Below are positions 36,477-44,828 of a stretch of DNA of 64,000 nucleotides, in pieces. Origin of the DNA: Defluviicoccus sp046348835 (GTDB lineage: Bacteria; Pseudomonadota; Alphaproteobacteria; Rhodospirillales; Defluviicoccaceae). The stretch spans positions 372,001-436,000 of the forward strand of contig JAXMDM010000004.1 in assembly GCA_046348835.1 (NCBI GenBank), read 5' to 3'. The position numbers and the translations under genes were made by a program. The notes under the pieces were generated by a model. It ran no database searches. It saw nothing but the letters and a program-made list of their open reading frames with translations, and had not been told where the DNA came from. How positions within the stretch are numbered: position 1 is the first letter of the stretch; the number at the start of each line of letters is the position of its first letter.

Positions 36477-38048
36477 TCACTCCCCGCTCGCCGACGGCTG
36501 TACGGCTTCGCCGTTACCCGCGGGTTCGTCGGCCTCGAACCAATGCGCTCGCGCGGCCATGATGATGTCGTTGGCCCGGTCCGGGCTCAGCGAGTCGGCG
36601 GAAACGATTTCGAGCAGTTCGTCGGCGGCAAGATCCGCCAAGTCGTCCAGCGACTTCACCCCATTCTCGCCGAGGGCGACCAGCATCCCGGGCTTCAGTC
36701 CCGGAATGGCCGCCACGTCGTCGCCGACCCCGAGCTCATGGCGCCGCTTGGTGAATCCGGCGTCCCGCTCCTCCAGGTAGGCGCGGGCGCGTGATTGCAG
36801 CTCGGCGGCGACCTCCGTATCGAGGCTTTCATTCGCGGTGAGGTCCTCGATGGGGACGTAGGCCACTTCCTCTACCGTTGAGAAGCCTTCGCCGACGAGC
36901 AAATGGGCGATCACATCGTCCACGTTCAGCGCGTCGATGAAGGTCTTCGAGCGCTGGCGGAACTCGTCCTGGCGCCGCTGCGATTCCTCGTCCTCGGTCA
37001 GGATGTCGATGTCCCAGCCGGTGAGTTGCGCCGCCAAACGGACGTTCTGACCACGGCGGCCGATGGCGAGGCTGAGCTGATCATCCGGAACGACCACCTC
37101 GATGCGATTGCTCTCCTCGTCGAGCACCACCTTCGCCACCTCGGCCGGGGCCAGCGCGTTGACGATGAAGGTGGCGGGATCCCCCGACCATTGGATGATA
37201 TCGATCTTTTCGCCCTGCAGTTCGCCGACCACCGCCTGCACCCGCGATCCGCGCATGCCGATGCAGGGGCCGACCGGGTCTATGCCCGAGTCGCGCGAGA
37301 ACACGGCAATCTTGGCGCGTGAACCGGGATCGCGGGCGACGGCGCGAATCTCGATGATGCCCTCGTAAATCTCGGGCACTTCCTGGGCAAACAGCTTCGA
37401 CATGAACTGCGGGTGGGTGCGCGACAGGAACACCTGCGGCCCGCGCGGTTCCTCGCGCACGTCGACGATATAGGCGCGCACCCGGTCGCCGACGTTGAAG
37501 TGCTCCCGCGGGATCGTTTCCTCCCGCCGCAGCAGCGCCTCCGCCCGACCCAGGTCGACGATGACATTGCCGAATTCCACGCGCTTGACCAAGCCGTTGA
37601 CCACATCTCCGACGCGGTCCTTGAACTCGTCATACTGACGGCGGCGCTCCGCCTCCCGCACCTTGTGGACGATCACCTGCTTCGCCGTCTGCGCGGCGAT
37701 GCGGCCGAAATCGATGGGCGGCAGCGGATCGACCAGGAAGTCGCCCAACCGGTAGGTCGGGTCGCGACGCTGCGCCGCTTCGAGGGTGATCTGGGTGGCC
37801 TCGTTCTCTATCGCCTCCACCACCTCCAGGTAGCGGGCGAGGGAAATTTCGCCGCTGGCCCGGTCGATCCGCGCACGGATGTCGTGCTCGTGTCCGTATT
37901 TGGAACGGCCGGCCTTCTGGATGGCCTGTTCCATCGCCTCCAGAACCTCGTCGCGGTCGATGCTCTTGTCGCGGGCCACCGCGTCGGCGACCTGCAATAA
38001 CTCGGGGCGCGCATGGACCGCGCTGGGTTCGGTGGTAGTCCGGCTCAT
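36477..38048 (-). CDS. nusA: Transcription termination/antitermination factor NusA
   Basis: 523-residue RNA-polymerase-bound factor controlling pausing, termination and antitermination. The N-terminal domain (LLQVADAVARDKSIDRDEVLEAMEQAIQ) is followed by S1 (about 135-200), KH1/KH2 (VGPCIGMRGSRVQAVVGELQGEKIDII; LSLAIGRRGQNVRLAAQLTGWDIDI) and two C-terminal helix-hairpin-helix acidic repeats as in proteobacterial NusA (FSTVEEVAYVPIEDL; PGLKPGMLVALGENGVKSLDDLADLAADEL). It overlaps rimP by 4 bases. Confidence 0.98.
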   Translation of the reverse strand: MSRTTTEPSAVHARPELLQVADAVARDKSIDRDEVLEAMEQAIQKAGRSKYGHEHDIRARIDRASGEISLARYLEVVEAIENEATQITLEAAQRRDPTYRLGDFLVDPLPPIDFGRIAAQTAKQVIVHKVREAERRRQYDEFKDRVGDVVNGLVKRVEFGNVIVDLGRAEALLRREETIPREHFNVGDRVRAYIVDVREEPRGPQVFLSRTHPQFMSKLFAQEVPEIYEGIIEIRAVARDPGSRAKIAVFSRDSGIDPVGPCIGMRGSRVQAVVGELQGEKIDIIQWSGDPATFIVNALAPAEVAKVVLDEESNRIEVVVPDDQLSLAIGRRGQNVRLAAQLTGWDIDILTEDEESQRRQDEFRQRSKTFIDALNVDDVIAHLLVGEGFSTVEEVAYVPIEDLTANESLDTEVAAELQSRARAYLEERDAGFTKRRHELGVGDDVAAIPGLKPGMLVALGENGVKSLDDLADLAADELLEIVSADSLSPDRANDIIMAARAHWFEADEPAGNGEAVQPSASGE

Positions 38049-38620
38049 TGCGTTTTCAGCACTTCCCTGCCGTTTCCGTTCGCTTGTTCTAACTCACCTG
38101 CGGTGTCCGCCGTGTCGCCCGGAGCAGCCGGCTTCGCGTGCGCCGCCAGCAGGTCGTCGGTCAGTACCAGCTTGGCACGCCGAATGTCGGCGAAGTCAAT
38201 CTCCTTTACTACCCCGCCGACGTCGATCCGAACCATATCAGCACCGGCCGAAACCAGCCGACCCTGAAGGCGCTTGCGACCATCGACGAGACGTCCCAGC
38301 TCAAGACGCGCCTCGAACCCGGCGAAGCGGCGGTAGTCCTCGATGCGAACCAGCGGCCGGTCGATTCCGGGCGAACTGACTTCCAGAATATACGAGCCGG
38401 TGATCGGGTCGTCGACGTCTAGGACCGCCGAAACCGCCCTGCTTAGCAGGGCGCAGTCGTCGACCGTCATTCCGGTGCCGTCCCCGCGTTCGGCCATGAT
38501 CTGAACGCGCATCCGCTGACGTCCCAGCACCTGCGCCCGTACCAGATCAAACCCCATCGCCTCGATGGTCGGGCGGACCAGCTCGGCGATGCGGCCGGCC
38601 AATTCGTCGCCCGCTACCAT
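38045..38620 (-). CDS. rimP: Ribosome maturation factor RimP
   Basis: 191-residue 30S assembly factor from the ATG at 38620; an in-frame TTG at 38644 would add eight residues. LVRPTIEAMGFDLVRAQVLG, MTVDDCALLSRAVSAVLDV, YILEVSSPGIDRPLVRIEDYRRF and the C-terminal SH3-like KEIDFADIRRAKLVL match the family. It is the first gene of the rimP-nusA-ylxR-infB-rbfA-truB-rpsO-pnp block. A promoter and a stem-loop/T-tract leader precede it. Confidence 0.95.
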   Translation of the reverse strand: MVAGDELAGRIAELVRPTIEAMGFDLVRAQVLGRQRMRVQIMAERGDGTGMTVDDCALLSRAVSAVLDVDDPITGSYILEVSSPGIDRPLVRIEDYRRFAGFEARLELGRLVDGRKRLQGRLVSAGADMVRIDVGGVVKEIDFADIRRAKLVLTDDLLAAHAKPAAPGDTADTAGELEQANGNGREVLKTQ

Positions 38621-38687
38621 CTGCCCCGTGCCTGCCTCCGGCAATTTTCAGTTGATCGCCGCCCGCTCGGATGTAACGGCAGCAAAC

Positions 38688-38752
38688 AAAAAAACACCGC
38701 CGCTCTCGCACGAGGCCCATTCCTCCATCCGGGAGGACCGTGCCCCGCGAGC
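38688..38752 (-). terminator. Attenuator-like stem-loop and T-tract in the rimP leader
   Basis: In the leader of rimP a long stem (TCCTCC/GGAGGA apex with CGGAT loop, extended by GCTCGC facing GCGAG through an interrupted lower stem, 38703-38752) is followed by GCGGTG and seven T residues (the A-run 38688-38694 on the plus strand). This resembles an intrinsic terminator about 70 bases before the start codon, possibly regulated. NusA, encoded second, is a plausible autoregulator. The 7-8 base gap between stem and T-run makes it less than ideal. Confidence 0.5.
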
Positions 38753-38782
38753 GATCGGAAGCTCAACCACACGCTTGCTGCC

Positions 38783-38810
38783 TATATAAACGGGTCTCTT
38801 GTTTGCACAA
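38783..38810 (-). promoter_or_regulatory. Promoter of the rimP-nusA-infB operon
   Basis: On the minus strand TTGTGC (38805-38810), a 16-base spacer and TATATA (38783-38788), just downstream of the trmB stop. It would start transcription near 38775, giving a leader of about 155 bases that contains the attenuator-like structure. Confidence 0.55.
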
Positions 38811-38826
38811 GACTTTTCGCGGCAAA

Positions 38827-39579
38827 TCAGCCCGAGCGCTCCGCGGCTCGAATGAACGAGAGGTAGATCGGGGAGCGGGCGGCCCGTTCGGCTCGCTTCT
38901 GGTACCGCGTCTCAACCCAGTCCGGCGGCGGCGTGCGCCAGTCCCGCGGCGATCGTGCCGTCCACCGAAAGGCTCCCACGGCACACATGTGGAACAGCGC
39001 CCAGCGGGCGTAGGCCGGCGCATCGGTGGCGATTCGCACCTCGCCGCCGGGGACGACGACGCGGGCGAGCTCCCGTACCGTGTGCGGGCAGATGAACCGT
39101 CGGCCGGCATGCCGCAGTTTCGGCCAGGGGTCGGGAAACAAGAGGAACACCCGCTCGACACTGGCGGCCTGCAGCAGCGGCAGGAGGAGACGGGCGTCGT
39201 CGGCGAGAATGCGCATATTCGGCACCGGATCGGTGTGCCAGGCGGCGACGAGGGTGGCGACGCCGTTGAGGTAGGCTTCGCAGCCGATGCAGCCCGCCTC
39301 CGGGTGCGCCCGGGCCTGGGCGAGCAGATGCTCACCGGCCCCGAAACCGATCTCCAGCCAGACAGCGCGCGGACGCTCCGCGAACAGACCGGCGGGGTCG
39401 AGGGGCACCCCCACAACCGGGACCGGAATCGCCAGTTGCGGCAGCAGCGTCTGCATCAGCCGGTCGCGCTGAGGACGCAGCCGCCGGCCGCGACGGCGGC
39501 CGAAGAGGACATACGGCGGCGTCGACGCAGGTCCGCTGCCGGCGTCGACCGGCTGCCCGCCGGTCATCGGGGCCGCCAT
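38827..39579 (-). CDS. trmB: tRNA (guanine-N7)-methyltransferase
   Basis: 250-residue SAM enzyme making m7G46 in tRNA variable loops. FGRRRGRRLRPQRDRLMQ leads into the SAM loop VWLEIGFGAGEHLLAQA; the signature FLLFPDPWPKLRHAGRRFI and the C-terminal WVETRYQKRAERAARSPIYL are typical. It starts 4 bases after metK, so the two are cotranscribed, and it is followed by the promoter for rimP. Confidence 0.96.
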   Translation of the reverse strand: MAAPMTGGQPVDAGSGPASTPPYVLFGRRRGRRLRPQRDRLMQTLLPQLAIPVPVVGVPLDPAGLFAERPRAVWLEIGFGAGEHLLAQARAHPEAGCIGCEAYLNGVATLVAAWHTDPVPNMRILADDARLLLPLLQAASVERVFLLFPDPWPKLRHAGRRFICPHTVRELARVVVPGGEVRIATDAPAYARWALFHMCAVGAFRWTARSPRDWRTPPPDWVETRYQKRAERAARSPIYLSFIRAAERSG

Positions 39580-39583
39580 GGGC

Positions 39584-40759
39584 TCAATGGTGGTCGAAGG
39601 CCAGCTTCAACGCGTCCACCAGATTGCTCTGCTCCCAGGAGAATCCGCCGTCGGCCTCGGGGTGTCGGCCGAAGTGGCCATAGGCGGCGGTGCGCGCGTA
39701 GATGGGCTTGTTGAGCTGCAGATGCTGGCGAATGCCGCGCGGACTGAGGTCCATCAGTTCCTGCAGCACACGGGCCAGCCGCTCCTCGTCCACCGTTCCG
39801 GTGGCATGGGTATCCACGTAGACGGAGAGCGGATGAGAGACGCCGATGGCGTAAGAGAGCTGAATCGTGCACCGTTGGGCCAATCCGGCGGCGACGACGT
39901 TCTTCGCCAGGTAACGGGCCGCATAGGCGGCGGAACGGTCGACCTTGGTCGGGTCCTTGCCGGAGAACGCTCCGCCGCCGTGGGGTGCGGCGCCGCCATA
40001 GGTATCGACGATGATCTTCCGGCCGGTCAGCCCGGCATCGCCGTCCGGCCCGCCGATGACAAAACGACCGGTCGGGTTGACGTAGAATTGGTCTTCGGCG
40101 CACATCCACCCGGCGGGCAGCACGTTGACCACGTGCGGTCGGACGATTTCCCGCACCTCGTCGACACCCACCGTGTCCAAATGCTGGGTGGATACGACCA
40201 CCGCGGTGGCACCCACCGGTCTGCCGTCGACGTAGCGTAGCGTGACCTGACTCTTGGCGTCGGGCCCCAGGGCCGGCTCGGCGCCGGAGTGGCGGGCCTC
40301 GGCGAGCGACTTGAGAATGGCGTGGGCGTAGTAGATGGGGGCCGGCATCAGCACGTCGGTCTCGCCGCAGGCGTAGCCGAACATGATGCCCTGATCGCCG
40401 GCGCCTTCATCCTTGTTGCCGTGGGAATCCACGCCCTGCGCGATGTCCGCCGATTGGGAATGGACCCGGCACATCACTTCGGCGTGGCGCCAGTGGAAGC
40501 CCTCCTGTTCGTAGCCGATCTCCTTCACCGCACGGCGGGCGATGTCTTCCAGGCGCGAGGGCGTCATCGACTGCGGCCCGCGCACCTCGCCGGCGAGGAC
40601 GATCAAATTGGTGGTGCAGAGTGTTTCGACGGCGACACGGGCATGGGGGTCTTCGGTAAGAAAACCGTCGAGGATCGCATCAGAAATACGATCACAGATC
40701 TTGTCCGGATGCCCCTCCGACACGGACTCGCTGGTAAAGACGTAGTCGTTCTTCCACAC
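39584..40759 (-). CDS. metK: S-adenosylmethionine synthetase
   Basis: 391-residue enzyme making SAM from methionine and ATP. The start codon is GTG with AGGAG eight bases ahead. VSEGHPDKICDRISDAILDGFL holds the ATP-binding His and Mg ligands, GAGDQGIMFGYACGET is the central signature, GGGAFSGKDPTKVDRSAAYAARY the phosphate-binding loop. The C-terminus ends NLVDALKLAFDHH. The 268-base gap upstream has a GAACGG/CCGTTC hairpin (40816-40836); I could not match it to a known SAM riboswitch class. Confidence 0.98.
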   Translation of the reverse strand: MWKNDYVFTSESVSEGHPDKICDRISDAILDGFLTEDPHARVAVETLCTTNLIVLAGEVRGPQSMTPSRLEDIARRAVKEIGYEQEGFHWRHAEVMCRVHSQSADIAQGVDSHGNKDEGAGDQGIMFGYACGETDVLMPAPIYYAHAILKSLAEARHSGAEPALGPDAKSQVTLRYVDGRPVGATAVVVSTQHLDTVGVDEVREIVRPHVVNVLPAGWMCAEDQFYVNPTGRFVIGGPDGDAGLTGRKIIVDTYGGAAPHGGGAFSGKDPTKVDRSAAYAARYLAKNVVAAGLAQRCTIQLSYAIGVSHPLSVYVDTHATGTVDEERLARVLQELMDLSPRGIRQHLQLNKPIYARTAAYGHFGRHPEADGGFSWEQSNLVDALKLAFDHH

Positions 40760-41027
40760 CGGCCGCTCCTGCTAATTTACGGGTGGCCGGCGGCATACGG
40801 ATACAACAGACGTTCGAACGGCATCATCGACCGTTCTCGCCCATAATCTTTCCCACATGCGGCGTCGGACGCGCCCAATTCCCGGGACGATGCCATCGGC
40901 CTCGCGACGGACACGTCCTTCTCGCAAGGGTTACAGGTTCCGTCAAGCCAATAACCCGACGACGGAGGGGACAGGGCGAGGCGACCCGCAGCTCCTGTCG
41001 CTCCCGCAAACGGCCGCGGCCGTCCCC

Positions 41028-41543
41028 TCAGGCTCGATCTTCGGTGGTCCCGAGCGACTTGGTCAACTCGAACAGGCGCTTGCGCACCTGCGGATCGCCG
41101 ATCCGGTAATAGGCGCGAACCAACTCCAGGGTCTCCCGCCGGGTCAGCGGGTCGGGATCCAGGGATGCTTGCGGTTGGTCGGCCATGCCAGCCGCCATCG
41201 CCGGATCTCCAGCCGCAATGCGATCGTTCATGTCGTCGAAGAAAAACGAGACCGGGACATCGAGGATCCGGCTAAATTCGAACAACCTGGACGCGCCGAT
41301 CCGATTGGCACCACGCTCATATTTCTGGATCTGCTGGAACGTCAGGCCGACGGCCTCGCCGAGCTTCTCCTGACTGAGACCGAGCAGAGTGCGACGCAGG
41401 CGGACGCGGCTTCCCACGTGAACGTCCACCGGATTGGGCACTCCGAGAGCGTCGTCCCCTCCACCAAATGCCGCCGGTCCCTTCCGCCGACCGATCGGTT
41501 TTCCCTCTACCGCGCCTACAGTATTCGGTTCGCGAAATTTCAT
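41028..41543 (-). CDS. XRE-family transcriptional regulator next to metK
   Basis: 171-residue regulator with a Cro/C1-type HTH at about residues 45-100 (VGSRVRLRRTLLGLSQEKLG, then FQQIQKYERGANRIGASRL, and FSRILDVPVSFFFDDM). The C-terminal 60 residues are helical and of unknown role. The ATG at 41543 is chosen; a longer frame reaches 41651 but spans the promoter. It lies between lnt and metK on the same strand, a recurring alphaproteobacterial order, but its targets are not known to me. A promoter and an inverted repeat upstream suggest autoregulation. Confidence 0.87.
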   Translation of the reverse strand: MKFREPNTVGAVEGKPIGRRKGPAAFGGGDDALGVPNPVDVHVGSRVRLRRTLLGLSQEKLGEAVGLTFQQIQKYERGANRIGASRLFEFSRILDVPVSFFFDDMNDRIAAGDPAMAAGMADQPQASLDPDPLTRRETLELVRAYYRIGDPQVRKRLFELTKSLGTTEDRA

Positions 41544-41582
41544 TGTTGTAAAGCGCCTTGAGCGCTCACCCTTTGAGTTAGT

Positions 41583-41605
41583 GATGCGTCTTAAGTTCAC
41601 GCATC
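41583..41605. promoter_or_regulatory. Inverted repeat upstream of the XRE gene, candidate operator
   Basis: GATGCGT, nine bases containing CTTAAG, ACGCATC: perfect seven-base arms. It lies between the likely -10 element (41622-41627) and the XRE start codon (41543), where a repressor would block early transcription. Autoregulation by the XRE protein is inferred from position. Confidence 0.5.
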
Positions 41606-41621
41606 GTCCCGTATTGCTACC

Positions 41622-41651
41622 ATGATATGCAAATTTTGATCGAATGCGCAA
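41622..41651 (-). promoter_or_regulatory. Promoter of the XRE regulator gene
   Basis: On the minus strand TTGCGC (41646-41651), an 18-base spacer and TATCAT (41622-41627), in an AT-richer gap between lnt and the XRE gene. Hexamer matches are moderate. Confidence 0.4.
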
Positions 41652-41703
41652 CCTTTGTTCGCGTCAAATCTGTTTTTTCTAGGGAGAATCTACCCATTAG
41701 GGC

Positions 41704-43329
41704 CTATTTGCCCGCCATTCGGGATACCAACGAGCCCACCAAGCCGAGGCAGACCGCCAGTGCCAGCGGCAAGCCTGTTCCCAGGCGACCGTAGGGTGTG
41801 GGCCCGGCCAGCGCCGCCGGCAGCGGTCCATCGAGGACACCGCGTTCGCCCAGGCCCAGGCGGGCGACGACGCGGCCGAAAGGATCGACGATGGCGGAGA
41901 TGCCCGTATTGGCGATGCGCACCAGCGGCAGCCCCTCCTCGACAGCGCGGAGTCGCGCCGACGCGAAATGCTGATAGGGGCCGGTGGAAATGCCGTACCA
42001 GCCGTCATTGGTCAGGTTGAGGAGCCAGGCGGGCCGGTCGTCGGTCCGTGCAACCCGGCCGGGGAAAATCACCTCGTAACAGATCAATGGGCTGAACGGC
42101 GGCAGGCCCGGGAGACGCATGGTGACCACGCCCGGCCCGGGAACGAAGTCGGCCATGCCGGCGGCGACGGCTGGAAGCGGGATGATGCCGCGGAACGGCA
42201 TGTATTCGCCGAAGGGGACAAGGTGCGACTTATCGTAGAGGCCGACGACGCTCCCGGCGGAGTCGATGGCGACGAGGCTGTTGGCCAGTTCCACCGAATG
42301 ACCCTTCAGCGTGCGCCGCAGGGTGCCGACGATGGTGAGGCCGTGAGCCGGGGTCGCGTTGCCAATGCGCTGCAGGGTCTGCGGATCCTCGAGGAGGAAT
42401 AGCGGCGCCGAGACTTCGGACCACAGGATATGGGTGGGAGCCGGACCGGCCGCCTCGGCGCCCATCGCCACCTGCTCGTCCACGTGGCGGGCGACCAACT
42501 CCCTGCGCCATTTCAGATTCTGCGGGATGTTGGGCTGCACCAAGCGGAGTCGGACGCCCTCGACCACCGGCAGCGGTGTCGGCTGTGCGGCGAGGCGCAC
42601 CGCGCCGCCCACCCAGAGCAGGGCCAGAACGGCACAAGCAATCACCGCCGGCAACGGTCCGGCCCGTCGGTGGCGACTGCGGACGATTTCGGCCGGCATC
42701 GCAGCGGCGACGACGGTGACCATGCCGAGGCCATAGGTGCCGATCACCGCGGTCGACTGGATCATCGCGTCCGAGAAGGTCCAGACGCTGCCGATGAGAT
42801 TCCACGGAAACCCGGTGAGCGACCAGCTTCTCACCCATTCCATCAGCGTCCAGCTGGAGGCGAAGGTGAGGATGAAGCCCATGCCCGGCCGCGGCGCGAG
42901 AAGACGAGCGAGCCAACAGGCGATGGCAATGTTGGGCACCAGGAGCAGGGACAAGCCGACGGGCGCCAGGGGCGCCAGCAGACCGAACTCGTCCGGCTTG
43001 GTCAGAAGGGCGTTGGCCACCCAGTAGAGACCGGCGACGAAATAGCCCATGCCGAACCACCAGCCGGTGGCGAAGGCGCTGCGGGCACGACCGTCGCTTT
43101 CCAGAAGCCAGGCGAGACCGGTGAAGGCAGGGATGAGGGCAGGGACAATGTAGAAAGGCGGCAACGCGAGAACGGCCAGGGCGCCCAGCAAAACTCCCGC
43201 TCCGATGCGGCGCCAGCCGCGGAGCTGGGCCAAGCGTACCCGGAGCCGGTCGAGGCCGTGCAGCGTCTGCGGCTCGCCCCGTCCGCCGGTGACCGCGAAA
43301 CGACCGAGGGCGCCGTCCCGCCCGCTCAC
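41704..43329 (-). CDS. lnt: Apolipoprotein N-acyltransferase
   Basis: 541-residue inner-membrane enzyme adding the third acyl chain to lipoproteins. About 6-8 N-terminal helices (GVLLGALAVLALPPFYIVPA onward) precede a nitrilase-like domain from about 250. The catalytic triad is visible: Glu in ILWSEVSAPLF, Lys in LYDKSHLVPFGEYMPF, Cys in SPLICYEVIFPG. It overlaps corC by 4 bases, matching the common corC-lnt pair. Confidence 0.97.
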   Translation of the reverse strand: MSGRDGALGRFAVTGGRGEPQTLHGLDRLRVRLAQLRGWRRIGAGVLLGALAVLALPPFYIVPALIPAFTGLAWLLESDGRARSAFATGWWFGMGYFVAGLYWVANALLTKPDEFGLLAPLAPVGLSLLLVPNIAIACWLARLLAPRPGMGFILTFASSWTLMEWVRSWSLTGFPWNLIGSVWTFSDAMIQSTAVIGTYGLGMVTVVAAAMPAEIVRSRHRRAGPLPAVIACAVLALLWVGGAVRLAAQPTPLPVVEGVRLRLVQPNIPQNLKWRRELVARHVDEQVAMGAEAAGPAPTHILWSEVSAPLFLLEDPQTLQRIGNATPAHGLTIVGTLRRTLKGHSVELANSLVAIDSAGSVVGLYDKSHLVPFGEYMPFRGIIPLPAVAAGMADFVPGPGVVTMRLPGLPPFSPLICYEVIFPGRVARTDDRPAWLLNLTNDGWYGISTGPYQHFASARLRAVEEGLPLVRIANTGISAIVDPFGRVVARLGLGERGVLDGPLPAALAGPTPYGRLGTGLPLALAVCLGLVGSLVSRMAGK

Positions 43330-44276
43330 GCTCGGCCCGCTGCAGCGGGAGGGGCGCTGTCGGCGCGGCTGACCCGGACCCGCTTGATCCGGCGCGGATC
43401 GGCATCGAGGACTTCGAAGGCGAGACCGCTCGGATGCTCGATCGTCTCGGCCTTTTCGGGCACCCGCCCGGCCAGGGAGACGACGAGCCCACCCAGGGTA
43501 TCGATGTCCTCCTGCTCGTCCTCGCTCAACGTCGGCCCGAAATGCTGCTCGAGGATCTCCAGCGGCGCCCGGGCGTCGGCATCGATGCTGCCGTCGGGCC
43601 GCGACAGCACGCCCGGCACCACCTCCCGGTCGTGTTCGTCGGCGATCTCGCCGACGATCTCCTCGACCACGTCCTCGATCGTAATCAATCCGTCGACCCC
43701 ACCGAACTCATCAACCACCAGCGCCATGTGCGATCGGGTCGCCCGCATCTCCAGCAGCAGCTGCAGGACTTCCATGGACGGCGCGACGAACAACACCGGC
43801 CGGACGATCTTGGCGAGCTGGAATGCCTCGTTTTCGCCCTTCCAGGCGAGGATGTCCTTGATGTGAACCATGCCGATGGCATCGTCGAGGGTTTCCCGAT
43901 AGACCGGCAGCCGCGAGTGCCCGGACTCGATCATCAGGTCGATCACAGCGGTGAGACCGGCGTCGGCGCCGATGGCGACGATGTCGACGCGCGGCACCAT
44001 GACGTCTTCGGCGGAACGGTTGCGCAGAGAGAGGATGTTACCGACGAGGGTTCGCTCGTCGGCATCAAGTGCGGCATCTCCCTCTTCGCCCGCATTCATC
44101 AGCGTATCGAGGGCATCGCGGGTGGGCGAGTCGCCGTTGCGCAACCACCCCAGGCTGCGGAGGATGCCGCGGACGCCGTGTCCAATCGCGGTATCGGCTT
44201 TGGCCCCGCTGGAGCGGGGCGGGGTACTGCCGTTGGCGGTTTCGCTGGGCGCGGCGGGGTCGTCCTTATTGTCCAT
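43326..44276 (-). CDS. CorC/HlyC-type CBS-domain protein
   Basis: 316-residue cytosolic protein with two CBS domains (about 95-215: NRSAEDVMVPRVDIVAI, SGHSRLPVYRETLDDAIGMV, then ATRSHMALVVDEFGGVDGLIT) and a C-terminal transporter-associated domain (GGLVVSLAGRVPEKAETIEHP). The membrane DUF21 domain of larger relatives is absent, so it fits CorC/YbeX, linked to Mg/Co efflux and ribosome-related functions. It lies in the miaB-phoH-ybeY-corC-lnt series. Confidence 0.92.
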   Translation of the reverse strand: MDNKDDPAAPSETANGSTPPRSSGAKADTAIGHGVRGILRSLGWLRNGDSPTRDALDTLMNAGEEGDAALDADERTLVGNILSLRNRSAEDVMVPRVDIVAIGADAGLTAVIDLMIESGHSRLPVYRETLDDAIGMVHIKDILAWKGENEAFQLAKIVRPVLFVAPSMEVLQLLLEMRATRSHMALVVDEFGGVDGLITIEDVVEEIVGEIADEHDREVVPGVLSRPDGSIDADARAPLEILEQHFGPTLSEDEQEDIDTLGGLVVSLAGRVPEKAETIEHPSGLAFEVLDADPRRIKRVRVSRADSAPPAAAGRA

Positions 44277-44279
44277 GGC

Positions 44280-44828
44280 TCAGTCGTCGTACATCCCGGC
44301 ATAAGGGTCGGCGATGCCTAGGCCGGCGAGCACCGCGGTTTCCAGGTTCTCCATCACCTCGGCCTCGGAATCCGTCTGATGATCATAGCCCAACAGGTGG
44401 AGGATTCCATGGACAACGAGATGGCTCAAATGAGCGCCGAGGCTCTTGCCGTCTCGATGCGCCTCCGCCGCGACGGTTTCGTAGGCGATGATGATGTCGC
44501 CGAGGACCGCCGCGGGCTCGGCGGGATCGTCGACCCCGTCGCCCGACGGCGGGGCACCCGGGGCGGGGTCGTTCTCCGCCGGAAAGGAAAGCACATTCGT
44601 CGGCGCGTCGATGCCGCGAAAGGCGCGATTCAGTCCGGCCACCCGGACGTCGTCGGCCAGCACCAGGGTCGCCGCGGCCGGCTGCGGCCGAAACCAACTG
44701 CGGGCGAAGGCGGCCCGGGCCGCCCGCCGGCACCATTGGTCGGCTTCCGGCAAGGCCGCCTCCCATGCCGGCGCATCGACGAGCACGTCCAGGTCAAGAC
44801 TGCCGGCGGCGGCCATCGTGGGGTTCAC
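44280..44828 (-). CDS. ybeY: Endoribonuclease YbeY
   Basis: 182-residue zinc endoribonuclease acting in 16S rRNA 3' maturation and rRNA quality control. The zinc motif HGILHLLGYDH is complete; LNRAFRGIDAPTNVLSFP and LGDIIIAYETVAAEA are the other family blocks. About 20 residues around 88-105 (PAPGAPPSGDGVDDPAEP) form a loop longer than in E. coli. It overlaps phoH by 35 bases if the first start is used; an internal ATG four codons in (MAAAGSLDLDV) is equally likely. Confidence 0.94.
   Translation of the reverse strand: MNPTMAAAGSLDLDVLVDAPAWEAALPEADQWCRRAARAAFARSWFRPQPAAATLVLADDVRVAGLNRAFRGIDAPTNVLSFPAENDPAPGAPPSGDGVDDPAEPAAVLGDIIIAYETVAAEAHRDGKSLGAHLSHLVVHGILHLLGYDHQTDSEAEVMENLETAVLAGLGIADPYAGMYDD

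Noticed and set aside
40760..41027. Possible SAM or SAM/SAH riboswitch upstream of metK
   Set aside because: A GAACGG/CCGTTC hairpin is present, but I could not match the conserved bases of any SAM riboswitch class; a covariance-model search would decide.
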